Shown: positions 35,758-44,232, counted from the stretch's first letter. The stretch is DNA of 64,000 bases from Leucobacter komagatae (GCF_000834055.1 NZ_JXSQ01000001.1:62001-126000), one strand, 5' to 3'. The notes: a model not told the origin generated them from the sequence alone. Translations and numbers: made by a program.

Positions 35758-35777
35758 CATACCGACTGGACGGTATG
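35758..35777. promoter_or_regulatory. regulon palindrome C (CATACCG-N6-CGGTATG)
   Basis: Perfect 7-bp arms (35758-35764, 35771-35777), spacer ACTGGA, ending 19 bases before the SDR start. Boxes B and C are 90 bp apart centre to centre in the divergent region between the transporter operon and the SDR/TetR operon. Confidence 0.82.
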
Positions 35778-35796
35778 CACGACGCAAGGAGGCGCC

Positions 35797-36540
35797 ATGA
35801 CTACATCTCGTTTCGCTGAAACGGTCACCATTGTTACCGGCGCGAGCCGAGGAATCGGGCTCGCAATCGCTCAGCGACTTGTCGCAGAGGGTGGATCCGT
35901 GATTATCACCGGCCGCAATCAGGAGGCGCTCGACGAGGCCGTCGCTGGGCTTGGGCCGAATGCAACCGGCGTGGCCGGGCGCGCAGACGACACGGAGCAC
36001 CGCGCCGCGGTATTTGCGCACGTTGCAGAACGGCACGGGCGGCTTGACCACCTCGTGAACAACGCCGGCATCAACCCTGTGTATGGGCCGATCGTCGACG
36101 TAGACGCGGGTGCTGCTCGCAAGATTCTCGACGTCAACGTCATCGCATCACTGGACTGGAGCCGGGACGCGGTCGCCGCGGGGCTTCGCTCGAGCATCGT
36201 GAATATTTCGTCAGCGTCCGCGCTTGGAGCGAGCCCGGGGATCGCCTTCTACGGGATCTCGAAGGCGGCACTGATGAACCTGACGGTGCAGCTCGCCTTC
36301 GAGCTTGCGCCCAAGATCCGCGTGAATGCGGTCGCGCCGGCGGTCGTGAAGACGGCGTTCGCGCGCGCCCTGTATGAGGGGCAGGAAGCAGAAGTGTCTG
36401 CAGCCTACCCGCTCGGCAGGCTTGGCGAGCCCGAGGACATCGCCGGTCCCGTTGCGTTCCTGCTGTCAGCTGACGCGGCGTGGATCACCGGCCAGACCGT
36501 TCCGATCGATGGCGGCGGCAGCATCCGACCCATCCTCTAA
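35797..36540 (+). CDS. short-chain dehydrogenase/reductase
   Basis: 247-residue SDR. TGASRGIG (15-22), NNAG, Ser in NISSASA and YxxxK in FYGISKAA are all present. The substrate is unknown. As first gene of the operon behind operator C and part of the kinase/dehydrogenase regulon, a 4-oxo/4-hydroxyacyl-CoA or hydroxy-acid oxidoreductase (compare LvaD of the levulinate pathway) is a reasonable guess. ATG 35797 follows AAGGAGG. Confidence 0.87.
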   Translation: MTTSRFAETVTIVTGASRGIGLAIAQRLVAEGGSVIITGRNQEALDEAVAGLGPNATGVAGRADDTEHRAAVFAHVAERHGRLDHLVNNAGINPVYGPIVDVDAGAARKILDVNVIASLDWSRDAVAAGLRSSIVNISSASALGASPGIAFYGISKAALMNLTVQLAFELAPKIRVNAVAPAVVKTAFARALYEGQEAEVSAAYPLGRLGEPEDIAGPVAFLLSADAAWITGQTVPIDGGGSIRPIL

Positions 36541-36591
36541 CCAGGACCAGTGCCAGCCGGGGTTCTCGGCGGGCGTGAGCAGTAGGGAAGA

Positions 36592-37236
36592 ATGGCTCGA
36601 ATGAAGCAATCTCAGGTAGCCACAGACGTCATTCGTGCATCGGTTGAGCTTTTCGCGCTACGCGGCTACGCGAACACCAGCGTTCAAGACATTGTCGCTC
36701 GAGCGGGTGTCACGAAGGGTGCGATGTACCACTACTTCGAGTCCAAAGACGATCTGCTGTTCGGCATCTACGACTCGTTGCTCTCTCTCCAAAAGGACAA
36801 CCTCGACGCAATCATCGAGGCCGGTGGTGATGTCGACGACGTGCTTCGAGCCGCCTGCGTCGACGTACTCGAGACCTCAATCGAATACCTCGCAGAGGGC
36901 ACCGTGTTCTTTCGAAGCATGGACATGCTCTCTGAGCCGAGGCGGAAGGAAGTTGTGCGCCGCCGTCGCGCGTACAACGATGAGTTCGCTGCCCTCGTGA
37001 GGCGGGGGCAGCGCGAGGGGAAGTACCGAGACGACATTCCTCTCGCAGTTCTCATCGCCCACTTCTTCAGCGACGTTCACTATCTCTCCTACTGGTACTC
37101 GGAAGAGAAACCGGAGGACAGGACGCTGACAGCAGTGCATATCACCGACCTCTTTATGTCTAGCCTAAGGAGAGCAGATGTCGAATACACAAGCGCCGGA
37201 GACGATGCAAGCTTGGCGCGTCACAACGCTCGGTGA
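36592..37236 (+). CDS. TetR-family regulator of the CATACCG regulon (predicted)
   Basis: 214 residues. The DNA-binding domain is standard TetR: VIRASVELFALRGYANTS, VQDIVARAGVTKGAMYHYFESKDDLLFGIY (about 38-67), followed by a helical ligand domain. It lies 51 bp after the SDR behind operator C, so it should control its own operon, and it is the best candidate to bind boxes A, B and C. Its last 59 bp overlap the next gene, which is unusual and gives a C-terminal tail that may not be conserved. Start may instead be ATG 36601, better spaced from AGGGAAG. Confidence 0.88.
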   Translation: MARMKQSQVATDVIRASVELFALRGYANTSVQDIVARAGVTKGAMYHYFESKDDLLFGIYDSLLSLQKDNLDAIIEAGGDVDDVLRAACVDVLETSIEYLAEGTVFFRSMDMLSEPRRKEVVRRRRAYNDEFAALVRRGQREGKYRDDIPLAVLIAHFFSDVHYLSYWYSEEKPEDRTLTAVHITDLFMSSLRRADVEYTSAGDDASLARHNAR

Positions 37237-38182
37237 GCCAGCAGAGGCGCTGACACTCACCACCGTCCCCACTCCCCGCCCGAGCGCAGGGGAGGTGCTC
37301 GTCCGCGTAGGCGCGGTCGCAGCGAACTTCCCTGACGTGTTGCTCGCGCGCGGTGAGTACCAAGTCAAACCTGAGCTTCCGTTTACCCCCGGGGTCGAGT
37401 GCAGCGCAACCGTGGCCGAGCTGGGTGAGGGCGTGACCGGACTGAGCGTCGGGGAACGCATCGTGGTGCCGATGATTGGAGTGCTTGCTGAGTACGCGGC
37501 CGTTCCGGCAAACGCGGTGCGGCGGATCCCAGAGTCGCTCGACAACGTGCGGGCGGCTGGGCTCATGATCGCCTATCAGACGGCATGGTTTGCGCTTCAT
37601 CGCAGGGCCCAGATTCAGTCGGGAGAGTGGCTACTCGTGCACGCCGCAGCGGGCGGAGTCGGCGCGGCGGCCGTGCAGCTCGGAGTCGCAGCTGGCGCGA
37701 GAGTGATCGGAGTCGTTGGCTCCGAGGCAAAGGCGCAAGTCGTCCGTGACGCCGGGGCAGAACACGTCGTGCTGCGAAGCGACGATGTTGCGGCAGAGGT
37801 GAAGCGAATCACGGAGGGGCGAGGCGCAAATGTCGCATTCGACCCGGTTGGCGGGGCGGCGTTCGAAGCCTCTACCCGGTCGATCGCGTTCGAGGGGCGC
37901 ATCGTGGTCATCGGGTTCGCGAGCGGAACAATTCCGGAGCTCGCAATGAACCGGCCACTCATCAAGAACTACGCGGTCCTCGGCCTCTACTGGGGGCTCT
38001 ACCAGGAGCGTGCCCCAGAGCTCGTGGCCGAGGCGCACGAGGAACTCATCAAGCTGTTTGAGGCGGGAAAAATCTCGCCCGTCGTTGACCACACGGTCCC
38101 GTTCGCCGAGGCGCCAGCAGCACTCACCGCGCTCGCGACCGGAAATACCGTTGGTCGTGTCGTTGTGGAGGTCGCGCCATGA
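37178..38182 (+). CDS. NADPH:quinone oxidoreductase-like MDR enzyme
   Basis: 334-residue medium-chain dehydrogenase without zinc ligands. GroES-like N-domain, then nucleotide site HAAAGGVGAAAVQLGVAAGARVIG and late motif NVAFDPVGG. Members reduce quinones or 2-enoyl substrates with NADPH. AAGGAG stands 5 nt before ATG 37178, inside the 3' end of the TetR gene. The stop overlaps the next SDR (ATGA). Possibly a reductase for unsaturated acyl intermediates of the island's pathway. Confidence 0.87.
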   Translation: MSNTQAPETMQAWRVTTLGEPAEALTLTTVPTPRPSAGEVLVRVGAVAANFPDVLLARGEYQVKPELPFTPGVECSATVAELGEGVTGLSVGERIVVPMIGVLAEYAAVPANAVRRIPESLDNVRAAGLMIAYQTAWFALHRRAQIQSGEWLLVHAAAGGVGAAAVQLGVAAGARVIGVVGSEAKAQVVRDAGAEHVVLRSDDVAAEVKRITEGRGANVAFDPVGGAAFEASTRSIAFEGRIVVIGFASGTIPELAMNRPLIKNYAVLGLYWGLYQERAPELVAEAHEELIKLFEAGKISPVVDHTVPFAEAPAALTALATGNTVGRVVVEVAP

Positions 38183-38913
38183 TCACCTTGGAAGGCAAAG
38201 TCGTACTGGTCACTGGCGGCGCGCGCGGCATCGGCGCCGCGTATTCGCGGGCGCTGCACGCTGCCGGCGCACGCGTCATGCTCGCTGACGTGCTCACGGA
38301 CGAGGGCGAGGCGCTCGCAGCAGAACTCGGTGACGGCGCACGGTTCGTTGCGCTCGATGTGCGGGAGGAAGCCGAGTGGGCATCCGCTGTGGACGCTACC
38401 GTTGCGGCCTTCGGTTCGCTCGACGTGCTCGTGAACAACGCGGGTATCGCCAACGCGGCGCCGATCGAGCATTTCACGCTCGAGAAGTGGAATGCCGTGA
38501 TCGCCGTGAACCTCACCGGAGTGTTCCTTGGTTGCCGCGCCGTTGTGCCGGTGATGAAAGGACAGGGCGGCGGATCAATTATCAACATTTCCTCCGTCGA
38601 GGGGATGCGCGGTAGCCCCGGACTGCACGGTTACACGGCTGCGAAATTCGGCGTACGCGGCATGTCTGCGTCACTCGCTGTAGAGCTCGGCCCGGCTGGT
38701 ATTCGGGTGAACTCAGTCCACCCCGGGTACATCACCACCGCTATGTCGGCGCGGATCGACCCCGAGAAGCTCGATATTCCGCTTGGGCGGCCGGGCGTTC
38801 CCGAAGACCTGGTGGGAACGATCGTGTTTCTCGCAAGCGAAGCCTCATCGTTTACGAGCGGGGCTGAGTTCGTGGTCGACGGCGGCATGATCGCGGGAAT
38901 CCCGCACCGCTAG
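38179..38913 (+). CDS. short-chain dehydrogenase/reductase
   Basis: 244-residue SDR: TGGARGIG (12-19), NNAG, Ser in NISSVEG and YxxxK in GYTAAKFG. It resembles 3-alpha(20-beta)-hydroxysteroid-dehydrogenase-type and 3-oxoacyl reductase SDRs; substrate unknown. Last gene of the SDR-TetR-MDR-SDR operon, closed by the hairpin at 38926-38968. Confidence 0.87.
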   Translation: MITLEGKVVLVTGGARGIGAAYSRALHAAGARVMLADVLTDEGEALAAELGDGARFVALDVREEAEWASAVDATVAAFGSLDVLVNNAGIANAAPIEHFTLEKWNAVIAVNLTGVFLGCRAVVPVMKGQGGGSIINISSVEGMRGSPGLHGYTAAKFGVRGMSASLAVELGPAGIRVNSVHPGYITTAMSARIDPEKLDIPLGRPGVPEDLVGTIVFLASEASSFTSGAEFVVDGGMIAGIPHR

Positions 38914-38925
38914 TGTTCCGCGCAA

Positions 38926-38968
38926 CATCGCGGCGCCACTGACGGTCTCCCGTCAGGGCGCCGCGATG
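38926..38968. terminator. long bidirectional terminator hairpin
   Basis: Left arms 38926-38937 and 38939-38945, loop TCTC, right arms 38950-38956 and 38957-38968: 19 pairs with a single bulged A at 38938. Lies between the convergent SDR and azlD genes. Confidence 0.85.
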
Positions 38969-38975
38969 CGTCGCG

Positions 38976-39296
38976 CTAGAACAGGTTGACGAGGAGGACG
39001 TAGCAAGCGGTGCCGACCGCAATGCTGAGCAAGACCCGCCGTCCGCCGAGCAGATGCACGGCGACAGTGACAGCCGTAGCAACGAGCGCCATCCACCAAT
39101 CGCTGCCGCGAGCAACGATCTCGTCGCGCAGCACAACCACCGCGAGGATCAGCAGGATGCCGGCGGGCATCCACTCTCCCAGCGAGCGCACGAACTTCGA
39201 GCGGCGAAGCGGCTTGAGCATCGCGAATGGGAGCGCCCGGAGCAGGAAGGTGATGATGCCGGCGATCGCAATCGCTGCGATGAGGTACCAGGTCAT
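38976..39296 (-). CDS. azlD: branched-chain amino acid exporter, small subunit
   Basis: 106-residue membrane protein with four hydrophobic segments, of the AzlD family (FLLRALPFAMLKPLRRSKFV is the typical loop). With AzlC it exports branched-chain amino acids or analogues. ATG 39296 overlaps the azlC stop as ATGA. Confidence 0.85.
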   Translation of the reverse strand: MTWYLIAAIAIAGIITFLLRALPFAMLKPLRRSKFVRSLGEWMPAGILLILAVVVLRDEIVARGSDWWMALVATAVTVAVHLLGGRRVLLSIAVGTACYVLLVNLF

Positions 39297-40024
39297 GCGT
39301 CGGTCTCCTGCTCGCGCTGCCGTCGAGCCTCGACCGCGTAGCGTACGGCGAGCAGAGCGGCGAAGATGATGAGCGCGGCGAGCATCGTATTCTCGGGGAA
39401 CGCGGTCAGTGCGGCGGCGACGGCGAGGGCCGCGAGCAGGGCCGAGGGGACTTGCCTGCGAGAACGCACCGCGTCGAGCGTCATGACCGTGAACGTGGCC
39501 GCTAGCGCGAACTCGAAACCCTCGATGGGTGCAGGAAGTGCTGAGGCGATCCCGATCCCGAGGAGACCGCCTCCCACCCAATAGAGCTGCATCATAAGCT
39601 GCCCGCTCACGATGCGCCTGCTCGTGAGTTTGTCAGGGGGCATCAGCACGTACGTCGCGTACGCCTCATCGATCAGCGCGTAGACGGAGTATGCGCGGGG
39701 GAGACCCTGCCGCACCCTGGAGAGCGGGAAAGACAGCGCATAGAACACATGCCTGAAGTTCAGCGCAAACACGGTAACGGCGATCGTGATGAGTGGTGCC
39801 GCAGTTGCGAGCATGCCGACGAGCAGCAGCTCGACAGAGCCGGCGAAAATGACAATCGAGAGCGCTGGCGCAACCCACAGCGGGAGTCCGGCCTGTACGA
39901 CGAGGATGCCGAGCGCGACGCCGAGCGGGAAAATGGCGATTCCCACACCGAGCGAATCGCGGATGCCCTTGAGGGACTCACCCCGCCGGGCGCCGTGGTC
40001 GGGTGCGGCGGTGGGGGACGACAT
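39293..40024 (-). CDS. azlC: branched-chain amino acid exporter, large subunit
   Basis: 243 residues, about six membrane segments. AzlC hallmarks: GVAIFPLGVALGILVVQAG, FAGSVELLLVGML, and NFRHVFYALSF. AzlC-AzlD is the BrnFE-type LIV-E exporter. Its location beside a liv-type importer regulon may be chance: no CATACCG box stands before it, and its promoter region is shared with the divergent aldo/keto reductase. Confidence 0.9.
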   Translation of the reverse strand: MSSPTAAPDHGARRGESLKGIRDSLGVGIAIFPLGVALGILVVQAGLPLWVAPALSIVIFAGSVELLLVGMLATAAPLITIAVTVFALNFRHVFYALSFPLSRVRQGLPRAYSVYALIDEAYATYVLMPPDKLTSRRIVSGQLMMQLYWVGGGLLGIGIASALPAPIEGFEFALAATFTVMTLDAVRSRRQVPSALLAALAVAAALTAFPENTMLAALIIFAALLAVRYAVEARRQREQETDA

Positions 40025-40140
40025 GCCCCCATTCTTCCCTACTCTCAGGCGCGCGGGCCACTCGTGGTTTTGCGGGATGCGCCGCCGGTGCTGCCCGGCA
40101 CCACGCGCGGAGCGAACCGCTCGCGCGAGGCAGCTCTTCC

Positions 40141-40160
40141 GTGCCGGATCCGCCCGGCAC
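40141..40160. promoter_or_regulatory. palindrome against the aldo/keto reductase -10 box
   Basis: GTGCCGG-ATCCGC-CCGGCAC, 7-bp perfect arms, abutting TAGGCT (40161-40166), which stands 6 nt before the start codon. A protein bound here would cover the promoter spacer. Confidence 0.5.
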
Positions 40161-40172
40161 TAGGCTGTCGCT

Positions 40173-41264
40173 ATGAGCTACGTTGCTTCGCAAGACCGAT
40201 ACGACAGCACCCCCATTCGCCGTTCGGGGAGGAGCGGCTTGCAGCTTCCCGCGCTCTCCCTTGGGCTGTGGCAGAACTTTGGAAGCGACCGCGACCCTGC
40301 CGTGCAGCGTGCCACAGTGCTCGACGCGTTCGACAGCGGAGTCTTCCACTTCGACCTCGCAAATAACTACGGGCCGCTCGCAGGGCAGGCTGAGATTACG
40401 CTCGGGCGCATCCTCCGAGAAGACTTGGCGGCGCACCGCGACGAGATCGTGCTCTCCACGAAGGCCGGATGGGACATGCAGCCCGGTCCGTTTGGTTCAG
40501 GCGGAAGCAGGAAGTACCTGGTTGAGAGCCTAGATCGCTCGCTCGGGAGGCTCGGTGTCGAACGGGTCGACGTCTTCTATCACCATCGACCTGATCCGGG
40601 GACGCCCGCATCGGAGACCGCCAGAGCGCTCGATTTCGTTGTGCGCTCAGGGCGCGCCCACTACGTGGGTATTTCTTCATATAGCGCTGCTGCCAGCCGC
40701 GAGATGGCTCGGCTGCTCCGCGACCTCGGCACGCCGCTCGCGATCCATCAACCCTCGTACTCGATGATGAACCGGTGGGTGGAGACTGACGGGCTGCTCG
40801 ACGTGGCTGCTGACGAAGGGTTCGGAGTCATCGGCTTCAGCCCGCTGGCGCAGGGCATGCTCACTGACAAGTACCTCGCTGGCATTCCCGAGGGGAGCAG
40901 GGCGGCTGATGGCGGATCGTTCACGACCAAGGCCCTCACGCCCGTGGTCGTCGAACGGCTACGTGGCCTAGCGGATATCGCTGCGCGCCGCGGGCAGTCG
41001 CTCGCCCAGCTCGCCATCTCTTGGGCGCTCCGAGATGAGCGGATGACGAGCCTCGTCGCCGGGGCGAGTAGTGCGGAACAGTTCACCGAAAACCTCGGCG
41101 CGGTCTCGCACACATCCTTTACCGCCGAAGAGCTCGCCGAGATTGATGCGTTCGCGGTCGACGCTGGCATCGACCTGTGGGAGGCTCCTCGGATGGGAGG
41201 GCCGCTGCCGCCCTACACGGCGCGGGGTCGGGATCCGCTCGCCCAGACGCCCGTGCTCGGGTGA
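40173..41264 (+). CDS. aldo/keto reductase, YghZ/MgrA-type
   Basis: 363-residue NADPH-dependent reductase. The catalytic Asp-Tyr are in HFDLANNYG, Lys in LSTKAGWDM and His in DVFYHHRPD. It resembles L-glyceraldehyde 3-phosphate reductase/YghZ proteins, which detoxify aldehydes, with the extended C-terminus typical of that group. No Shine-Dalgarno; TAGGCT 6 nt upstream suggests a leaderless mRNA. Single-gene unit. Confidence 0.92.
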   Translation: MSYVASQDRYDSTPIRRSGRSGLQLPALSLGLWQNFGSDRDPAVQRATVLDAFDSGVFHFDLANNYGPLAGQAEITLGRILREDLAAHRDEIVLSTKAGWDMQPGPFGSGGSRKYLVESLDRSLGRLGVERVDVFYHHRPDPGTPASETARALDFVVRSGRAHYVGISSYSAAASREMARLLRDLGTPLAIHQPSYSMMNRWVETDGLLDVAADEGFGVIGFSPLAQGMLTDKYLAGIPEGSRAADGGSFTTKALTPVVVERLRGLADIAARRGQSLAQLAISWALRDERMTSLVAGASSAEQFTENLGAVSHTSFTAEELAEIDAFAVDAGIDLWEAPRMGGPLPPYTARGRDPLAQTPVLG

Positions 41265-41333
41265 CGCCACCGCCCGGAGCTCCGAGGGAATCGGCACGCT
41301 GTGCGCCAATACCCCCGGGGCACGGGAATGCGA

Positions 41334-41729
41334 TTAGTTGACGGGGCCGGTGTACTTCTCGCCAGGTCCCTTGCCGATCGCGTCGGGGATGGGGGAGGCC
41401 TCACGGAACGCAAGCTGCACTGAGCGGAGGCCGTCGCGGAGGCTGCGAGCGTGCATGTCGCTCACCTCTGGGGCACCTGCGGTGATGAGCCCGGCGAGCG
41501 CGTTAATGAGCTTGCGAGCCTCATCGAGATCGATCTGGTTGTCTGGATCGTCTGCAAGGCCGACCTTCACTGCTGCAGCGCTGAGGAGGTGGACGGCGGC
41601 GGTGGTAATCACCTCAACGGCTGCGACGTCTGCGATATCGCGAACGGCCTGCGTAGCCTCATCGCCGTCCGGATAAACCGCGTCGTGGTCCGTTGGCTGT
41701 GCTGCCGCTGCGGTGTCCTGCTCGCTCAT
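41334..41729 (-). CDS. DUF1844-family protein
   Basis: 131-residue soluble protein with the conserved blocks DIADVAAVEVITTAAVHLLSAA, LDEARKLINALAGLI and the C-terminus GPGEKYTGPV. DUF1844 proteins are common beside infC in Actinomycetota; the function is unknown. ATG 41729 chosen because the upstream 34 codons lack a ribosome site and are low in similarity to the family; AGGGGC upstream is a weak ribosome site. Divergent from infC. Confidence 0.85.
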   Translation of the reverse strand: MSEQDTAAAAQPTDHDAVYPDGDEATQAVRDIADVAAVEVITTAAVHLLSAAAVKVGLADDPDNQIDLDEARKLINALAGLITAGAPEVSDMHARSLRDGLRSVQLAFREASPIPDAIGKGPGEKYTGPVN

Positions 41730-41973
41730 GAAAAGCGCCCCTGTCTGTGTCTGCAATCGGTGTGCTAAGCTTGCTGAGGTTATCGGCAAACTTGCCGGAA
41801 CTACGGAAGAGGAATTTCTCCCACCCGGCACCTCTTAAGGTTACCGGGTAGTTGGCACTCCGCCGCTCACGCGGCAGCTAAAGGGTGTGGGTACATTTGC
41901 GTTCCCGATCTCGCTTCCGTGAGCCTCGACACCGTCGAGCAGTCTTAATCACATGAGATCAGAGGAGCAGGCG

Positions 41974-42576
41974 ATCAGCGAGCCCCGTACGAATGACCGA
42001 ATCCGCGTTTCCGAGGTGCGACTGGTAGGACCCAGTGGCGAGCAAGTCGGAGTCGTGCCCATCGATACCGCCCTGCGCCTTGCCCAGGAGGCGGATCTCG
42101 ATCTCGTTGAGGTCGCCCCGAACTCAAAGCCTCCCGTTGCCAAAATCATGGACTTCGGAAAGTTCAAGTACGAGGCAGCTCAGAAGGCGAAGGAAGCACG
42201 TCGCAACCAGGCGAACACCGTCCTCAAAGAGGTTCGTTTCCGCCTGAAGATTGATACGCACGACTACGACACGAAGGTGAAGCGTGCGGTCGGCTTCCTT
42301 GAGCAGGGCGACAAGGTAAAGGCAATGATCCTCTTCCGTGGCCGCGAGCAGTCGCGTCCGGAGCAGGGTGTGCGCTTGTTGCAGCAGTTCGCCGAGGACA
42401 TTGCCGAATACGGCACCGTCGAGTCGAACCCTCGGATTGATGGCCGCAACATGGTGATGGTCATCGCCCCCGTGAAGAATAAGTCCGAAGCGAAGGCTGA
42501 GCAGAACGCTCGTCGCGCCGAGGAAAAGGCGAGCCGCCGCGCTGAGAAGCCGGCCGAGAACACCACCGCCGAATAA
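41974..42576 (+). CDS. infC: translation initiation factor IF-3 (probable AUC start)
   Basis: 200 residues from an AUC codon at 41974 ([18 protein letters not shown]). IF3 binds the 30S subunit and proofreads start-codon selection. A good ribosome site, AGAGGAG (41961-41967), stands 6 nt before this AUC, whereas the in-frame ATG at 41953 has none; rare AUU/AUC/AUA starts in infC are known and let IF3 repress itself. N- and C-domains are complete ([32 protein letters not shown]), followed by a 30-residue Lys/Glu/Arg/Ala-rich tail. The leader has a hairpin CTCGAC-ACC-GTCGAG at 41925-41939. Forms an operon with rpmI and rplT. Confidence 0.93.
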   Translation: MSEPRTNDRIRVSEVRLVGPSGEQVGVVPIDTALRLAQEADLDLVEVAPNSKPPVAKIMDFGKFKYEAAQKAKEARRNQANTVLKEVRFRLKIDTHDYDTKVKRAVGFLEQGDKVKAMILFRGREQSRPEQGVRLLQQFAEDIAEYGTVESNPRIDGRNMVMVIAPVKNKSEAKAEQNARRAEEKASRRAEKPAENTTAE

Positions 42577-42661
42577 GACCCGTGGCGGCGCGGGGATCGA
42601 GTATCCCCGCGCGCCCATGACGCAGCCGCCCAGGCGGTGCACCACAACAAGGAGAAAACCG

Positions 42662-42856
42662 ATGCCAAAGCAGAAGACCCACTCGGGGGCCAAGAAGCGC
42701 TTTAAGGTAACTGGCTCCGGCAAGCTGATGAAGCAGCAGGCCGGCATGCGCCACAACCTTGAAGTGAAGTCCTCGCGCCGCAAGCGCCGCCTGAACGCCG
42801 ATCAGGCGCTCGCACCGGGTGATGCGAAGCAGGCGAAGAAGCTCCTCGGCCTCTAA
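42662..42856 (+). CDS. rpmI: ribosomal protein L35
   Basis: 64 residues: [20 protein letters not shown] at the start, then KSSRRKRRL, the usual bL35 sequence. ATG 42662 follows AAGGAG. Between infC and rplT as in nearly all bacteria. Confidence 0.97.
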   Translation: MPKQKTHSGAKKRFKVTGSGKLMKQQAGMRHNLEVKSSRRKRRLNADQALAPGDAKQAKKLLGL

Positions 42857-42895
42857 GCCGGCCCCACAACTTATCTCTGTTAAGGAAGAACTGAA

Positions 42896-43282
42896 ATGGC
42901 AAGAGTAAAGCGGGCCGTCAACGCCCACAAGAAGCGTCGCGTAATTCTTGAGCGCGCCTCCGGCTACCGCGGACAGCGTTCGCGCCTGTACCGTAAGGCC
43001 AAGGAGCAGGTCACGCACTCGCTCGTTTACGCGTACAACGACCGTCGCAAGCGCAAGGGTGACTTCCGTCGCCTGTGGATCCAGCGCATCAACGCTGGCG
43101 CACGCGCAAACGGCCTCACCTACAACCGCTTCATCCAGGGCCTCGGCCTTGCCGGTGTTGAGGTAGACCGTCGCATGCTCTCCGAGCTCGCAACCAACGA
43201 CGCAGCGACGTTCGCGACGCTCGTCGAGGTTGCCAAGAAGGCCCTCCCCGAGGACACTTCGGCACCGAAGGTTGCTGCGTAA
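42896..43282 (+). CDS. rplT: ribosomal protein L20
   Basis: 128 residues. [15 protein letters not shown] and [19 protein letters not shown] are diagnostic of bL20, and the C-terminal globular part ([20 protein letters not shown]) is complete. Ribosome site AAGGAAG. Ends the infC operon before the terminator at 43296-43330. Confidence 0.98.
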   Translation: MARVKRAVNAHKKRRVILERASGYRGQRSRLYRKAKEQVTHSLVYAYNDRRKRKGDFRRLWIQRINAGARANGLTYNRFIQGLGLAGVEVDRRMLSELATNDAATFATLVEVAKKALPEDTSAPKVAA

Positions 43283-43295
43283 GTAGCTCTCCAAG

Positions 43296-43330
43296 AAACC
43301 CCGCCCCGCTTCTGCGGTGGCGGGGTTTTT
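43296..43330 (+). terminator. Rho-independent terminator of the infC operon
   Basis: AAACCCCGCC (43296-43305) pairs with GGCGGGGTTT (43319-43328), with an inner CCGC-TTCT-GCGG stem and a T-run to 43330. The clearest intrinsic terminator in the window. Confidence 0.93.
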
Positions 43331-43376
43331 GGGTATTCAGGCAAGCAGCGTAGCCGGCCACGGGTAGGCTTGATCC

Positions 43377-44177
43377 GTGCATGAACTCATTGAGAACCCT
43401 AAGGCCCCGCGCGTCAAGCGCGTCGCGTCGCTCGCGAAGAAGAAGGAACGGAACGAGACGGGCCGATTTCTTGTTGAGGGCCCGCAGGCTGTGCGCGAGC
43501 TGCTCGCCTACCGCCCCCGGCTCGCCGACGTGGTCTATGCGACGACGGGGGATGAAGCGTGGCAGTTCGAGATCGATAACCTTGCCGCACAAGCGGGAGT
43601 CGAGATCGAGCGCGTGACTCCTCAGGTGCTCGCCGCGATGGCCGAGACCGTCCAACCGCAGGGTGTGGTTGCGGTCGCGCGCATCCCAGAGATAACGCTC
43701 ACCGAAGCGCTCGCCGGCGCGAAACTCGTCGCGATCCTGCACGAGGTCCGCGATCCGGGCAACGCGGGAACGGTGCTGCGCGCCGCCGACGCGGCGGGAG
43801 CAGACGCCGTCGTGTTCTCGGGGGAGTCAATCGACCCGTGGCACCCAAAGGTGGTGCGCTCCACGACCGGATCGCTCTTCCACCTGCCAGTCGCCACGGC
43901 AGCTTCACTCAGCGAGGTCGTCGAGGCCGCGCAGGCTGCCGGACTGGAGACCATCGCGGCCGACGTCCGCGGCACGGAGGTGACAGACGCGCGCGAGCAG
44001 CTCCGCGGGAACGTCGCGTGGGTGTTCGGTAACGAGGCGCGCGGGCTCGGGGAGACAGAGCGAGCCGTGATTGGCCGCTCAATCAAGCTGCCAATTTTTG
44101 GCGAGGCTGAGTCGCTGAACCTCGCGACCGCAGCGAGTGTGCTGCTCTACGAGACGGCATTCGCACAGCGAGCATAG
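43377..44177 (+). CDS. TrmH/SpoU-family RNA 2'-O-methyltransferase
   Basis: 266 residues with an N-terminal RNA-binding substrate domain (RFLVEGPQAVRELL) and a SPOUT knot: EVRDPGNAGTVLRAADA (motif 1), WVFGNEARGLGE (motif 2) and IKLPIFGEAESLNLATAASVLLYE (motif 3). It methylates a ribose in rRNA or tRNA; in Actinomycetota this gene usually sits between rplT and pheS. GTG 43377 has TAGGCT (43365-43370) 6 nt upstream and no ribosome site. The exact nucleotide target is not evident. Confidence 0.92.
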   Translation: MHELIENPKAPRVKRVASLAKKKERNETGRFLVEGPQAVRELLAYRPRLADVVYATTGDEAWQFEIDNLAAQAGVEIERVTPQVLAAMAETVQPQGVVAVARIPEITLTEALAGAKLVAILHEVRDPGNAGTVLRAADAAGADAVVFSGESIDPWHPKVVRSTTGSLFHLPVATAASLSEVVEAAQAAGLETIAADVRGTEVTDAREQLRGNVAWVFGNEARGLGETERAVIGRSIKLPIFGEAESLNLATAASVLLYETAFAQRA

Positions 44178-44232
44178 AGTGGCCTGCCCCTCTCACTGAG
44201 CCCCCAAATGGGCTGGGCTAGCGCCGTGCTCC

